Positions 5,526-6,555 of a stretch of 6,555 bases of DNA are shown one piece after another (positions within the stretch are counted from its first letter, which is position 1; every line of letters starts with the position of its first letter). The position numbers and the translations under genes are program-made. The stretch comes from Tannerella sp. (GTDB lineage Bacteria; Bacteroidota; Bacteroidia; Bacteroidales; Tannerellaceae), in assembly GCA_031271245.1 (NCBI GenBank), contig JAISWC010000293.1, positions 1 through 6,555 on the forward strand, written 5' to 3'. The notes beneath the pieces are model-generated. The model did not search any database. It saw nothing but the letters and a program-made list of their open reading frames with translations, and had not been told where the DNA came from.

Positions 5526-6254
5526 TCATTTATAAGCATAACCGCCGCTGACGGTGATGATTTCTCCCTCAAAATAAGTGTTTTCAATCAACATTTTATA
5601 GACTTCCGCCACTTCCTCCGGACGGCAAAAGCGTCCCGATGCCACTTTTCCCTCAATGCTCCGGCGGATTTCCGCGGGTTTGTCCTTTTGCCATTCGGTG
5701 TCCACAAACCCCGGCGCTACGGCGTTCACCCGAATGCGGAGGGGGGACAGGAACTTGACCAGGTTTCCGGTCAGTGCGTGTACGGCAGCCTTGGTCACGC
5801 CATACGCCAGCGAGGTGGCATGAGGCTCGATGCCCATCAGCGACCCGGTGAAGACAACGCTTCCTCCCGGCTGTATCCGTCCGGCAATCCGCTGCAAAAG
5901 AAACACCGGGAAATGTACGTTTGCAAAAAAGGTACGCTCCCATTCCGCCAGCGTCATCCGTTCAAACGGTTCCCGGTAAGTCAGTCCGGCGTTGAGCACG
6001 ACCGCGTCGAGCATTGTCATGTGTTCCGCCAGGCAAGCGTCGATGACATCGATGGAGCGTGCATCCGCAATGTCGGCCTGCAGCACGGATACGGATACGC
6101 CGTGCGCCGCGCGGATTTCACCGGCCGTGGCTGCGGCGGCCGCATGGTCGGAGCCGTAGGTCAGCAGCAGATCGTATCCTGCTCCGGCCAGGCAGGAGGC
6201 AACCGCTTTGCCGATACCTTTGGTGCCGCCCGTGATAAAAGCCTGTTTTGCCAT
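5526..6254 (-). CDS. Short-chain dehydrogenase/reductase (FabG-like SDR)
   Basis: A 242-aa classical SDR with a Rossmann fold. Visible motifs: the nucleotide-binding TGGTKGIG (8-15), the ADIAD segment (60-64), NAG (88-90), Asn112, the active-site Ser138 in FTGS, the catalytic YGVTK (Tyr151, Lys155), and APGFVDTEW (180-188), ending in SGGYAYK. All four catalytic residues (N, S, Y, K) are present, so it should be an active NAD(P)H-dependent oxidoreductase. It resembles FabG in layout, but many SDRs do. Its place between a TagD-like cytidylyltransferase and a CDP-alcohol phosphotransferase suggests it makes or reduces the alcohol to be activated (as TarJ and TarI work together for CDP-ribitol, though TarJ is not an SDR), or reduces an acyl intermediate. 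AAAAGGA at 6260-6266 on the minus strand, 5 nt before the ATG, is a clear ribosome-binding site that supports the start. The gap to the upstream gene is 14 nt. Confidence 0.9.
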   Translation of the reverse strand: MAKQAFITGGTKGIGKAVASCLAGAGYDLLLTYGSDHAAAAATAGEIRAAHGVSVSVLQADIADARSIDVIDACLAEHMTMLDAVVLNAGLTYREPFERMTLAEWERTFFANVHFPVFLLQRIAGRIQPGGSVVFTGSLMGIEPHATSLAYGVTKAAVHALTGNLVKFLSPLRIRVNAVAPGFVDTEWQKDKPAEIRRSIEGKVASGRFCRPEEVAEVYKMLIENTYFEGEIITVSGGYAYK

Positions 6255-6268
6255 GTCCGTCCTTTTGT

Positions 6269-6555
6269 TTATTGTGGCGTCTTTACCGATTCCGGTTTGG
6301 ATTTCCGCTGTTCCTGCAAATGTTTTTCGTAGGAGTCGTAAATCGTCTTTTTCAGGGAAGACGACGAAACCCCCGTCCCGTACGGGAAATAAAATACCTG
6401 CACGCCGAGGTCTTTCAGGTAGTCGTATTTGCCATACCAGTCGTCTCCCACGACGAAGGCGTCGATATTCAGTTTCCTGACCGTTTCCGAATGGTCGAGC
6501 GTGTGCTGCGGCACGACGATGTCGGGCGTTTTCAGCGCTTCAATGATTTGGAGAC
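6269..6555 (-). CDS. TagD-like cytidylyltransferase, C-terminal part (runs off right edge)
   Basis: The visible C-terminal ~94 residues continue past the window edge; the GTG at 6512-6514 is an internal codon, since the frame is open upstream to base 6555 (LQIIEALKTPDIV precedes it). The segment matches the second half of TagD/GCT-type nucleotidyltransferases: KTPDIVVPQHTLDHSETVRK, then the diagnostic FVVGDDWYGKYDYLKDLGV, then a YGTGVSSSSLKKTI version of the ISTTxIK signature. TagD makes CDP-glycerol from glycerol 3-phosphate and CTP; relatives activate other phosphoalcohols, so the exact substrate is open. The catalytic HxGH motif would lie outside the window. It heads, or lies upstream in, the leftward operon with the SDR, the CDP-alcohol phosphotransferase and the acyltransferase, and would supply the CDP-alcohol. 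After the signature a ~25-residue charged tail (EKHLQEQRKSKPESVKTPQ) extends the protein. Confidence 0.85.
   Translation of the reverse strand, partial: LQIIEALKTPDIVVPQHTLDHSETVRKLNIDAFVVGDDWYGKYDYLKDLGVQVFYFPYGTGVSSSSLKKTIYDSYEKHLQEQRKSKPESVKTPQ

Noticed and set aside
4805..5551. A 248-codon + strand frame over the CDP-alcohol phosphotransferase
   Set aside because: The opposite strand shows the CDP-OH-P signature and membrane segments; the + frame is a shadow, repeatedly Gln, Arg and Gly rich.
1..6555. CRISPR arrays, tRNA or rRNA genes, toxin-antitoxin pairs, phage genes
   Set aside because: No regularly spaced repeats, no tRNA-like or rRNA sequence that I could recognise, and no small gene pairs of that type were seen.

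Overview
The window reads as a chromosomal segment from a member of the Bacteroidetes, most likely of the order Bacteroidales. The evidence is indirect: a Bacteroidetes-type promoter (a TAnnTTTG -7 element with a TTTG-like -33 element), mostly weak Shine-Dalgarno sequences, and gene families and operon styles typical of that group. I cannot name the genus.

Left edge (1-640): the N-terminal part of a leftward IS transposase, apparently of the ISKra4/ISLre2-like type. It is frameshifted at a run of eight A (T on the + strand) and runs off the window. Next comes about 275 bp without a gene, holding a perfect 10-bp inverted repeat and a good candidate promoter.

Rightward block (641-3713): a conserved protein of unknown function; a GtrA-family membrane protein whose start overlaps it; a GT2 polyprenyl-phosphate glycosyltransferase (GtrB/DPM1/ArnC-like); and an LpxL/HtrB-type lipid acyltransferase. 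The tight packing suggests one operon. GtrA plus GT2 fits making and flipping a sugar-lipid donor for decorating surface glycolipids. The acyltransferase fits lipid A or another outer-membrane lipid.

The most striking signal is an 11-G homopolymer (2841-2851) at the start of the acyltransferase gene. An ORF starting at 2789, with an ATGA overlap on the glycosyltransferase stop, runs into the G tract. At 11 G it stops at 2870-2872. At 10 or 13 G it would read straight through into the acyltransferase and give a 307-aa protein, the usual size for the family. At 12 G a different ATG, at 2839, would be in frame. This looks like a contingency (phase-variable) locus captured in the OFF or short-form register.

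Leftward block (6555 to 3748): a compact four-gene operon that converges on the rightward block and enters from the right edge. It encodes a TagD-like nucleotidyltransferase (partial), a short-chain dehydrogenase/reductase, an integral-membrane CDP-alcohol phosphotransferase, and a GlsA/hemolysin-type acyltransferase with an HX5D active-site motif. Together they could make a CDP-activated alcohol and build it into a membrane lipid or phosphodiester-linked head group. The product cannot be read from the sequence.

The whole window therefore looks like a surface-lipid and glycolipid modification region with an IS remnant at one side and a probable slipped-strand switch in the middle.
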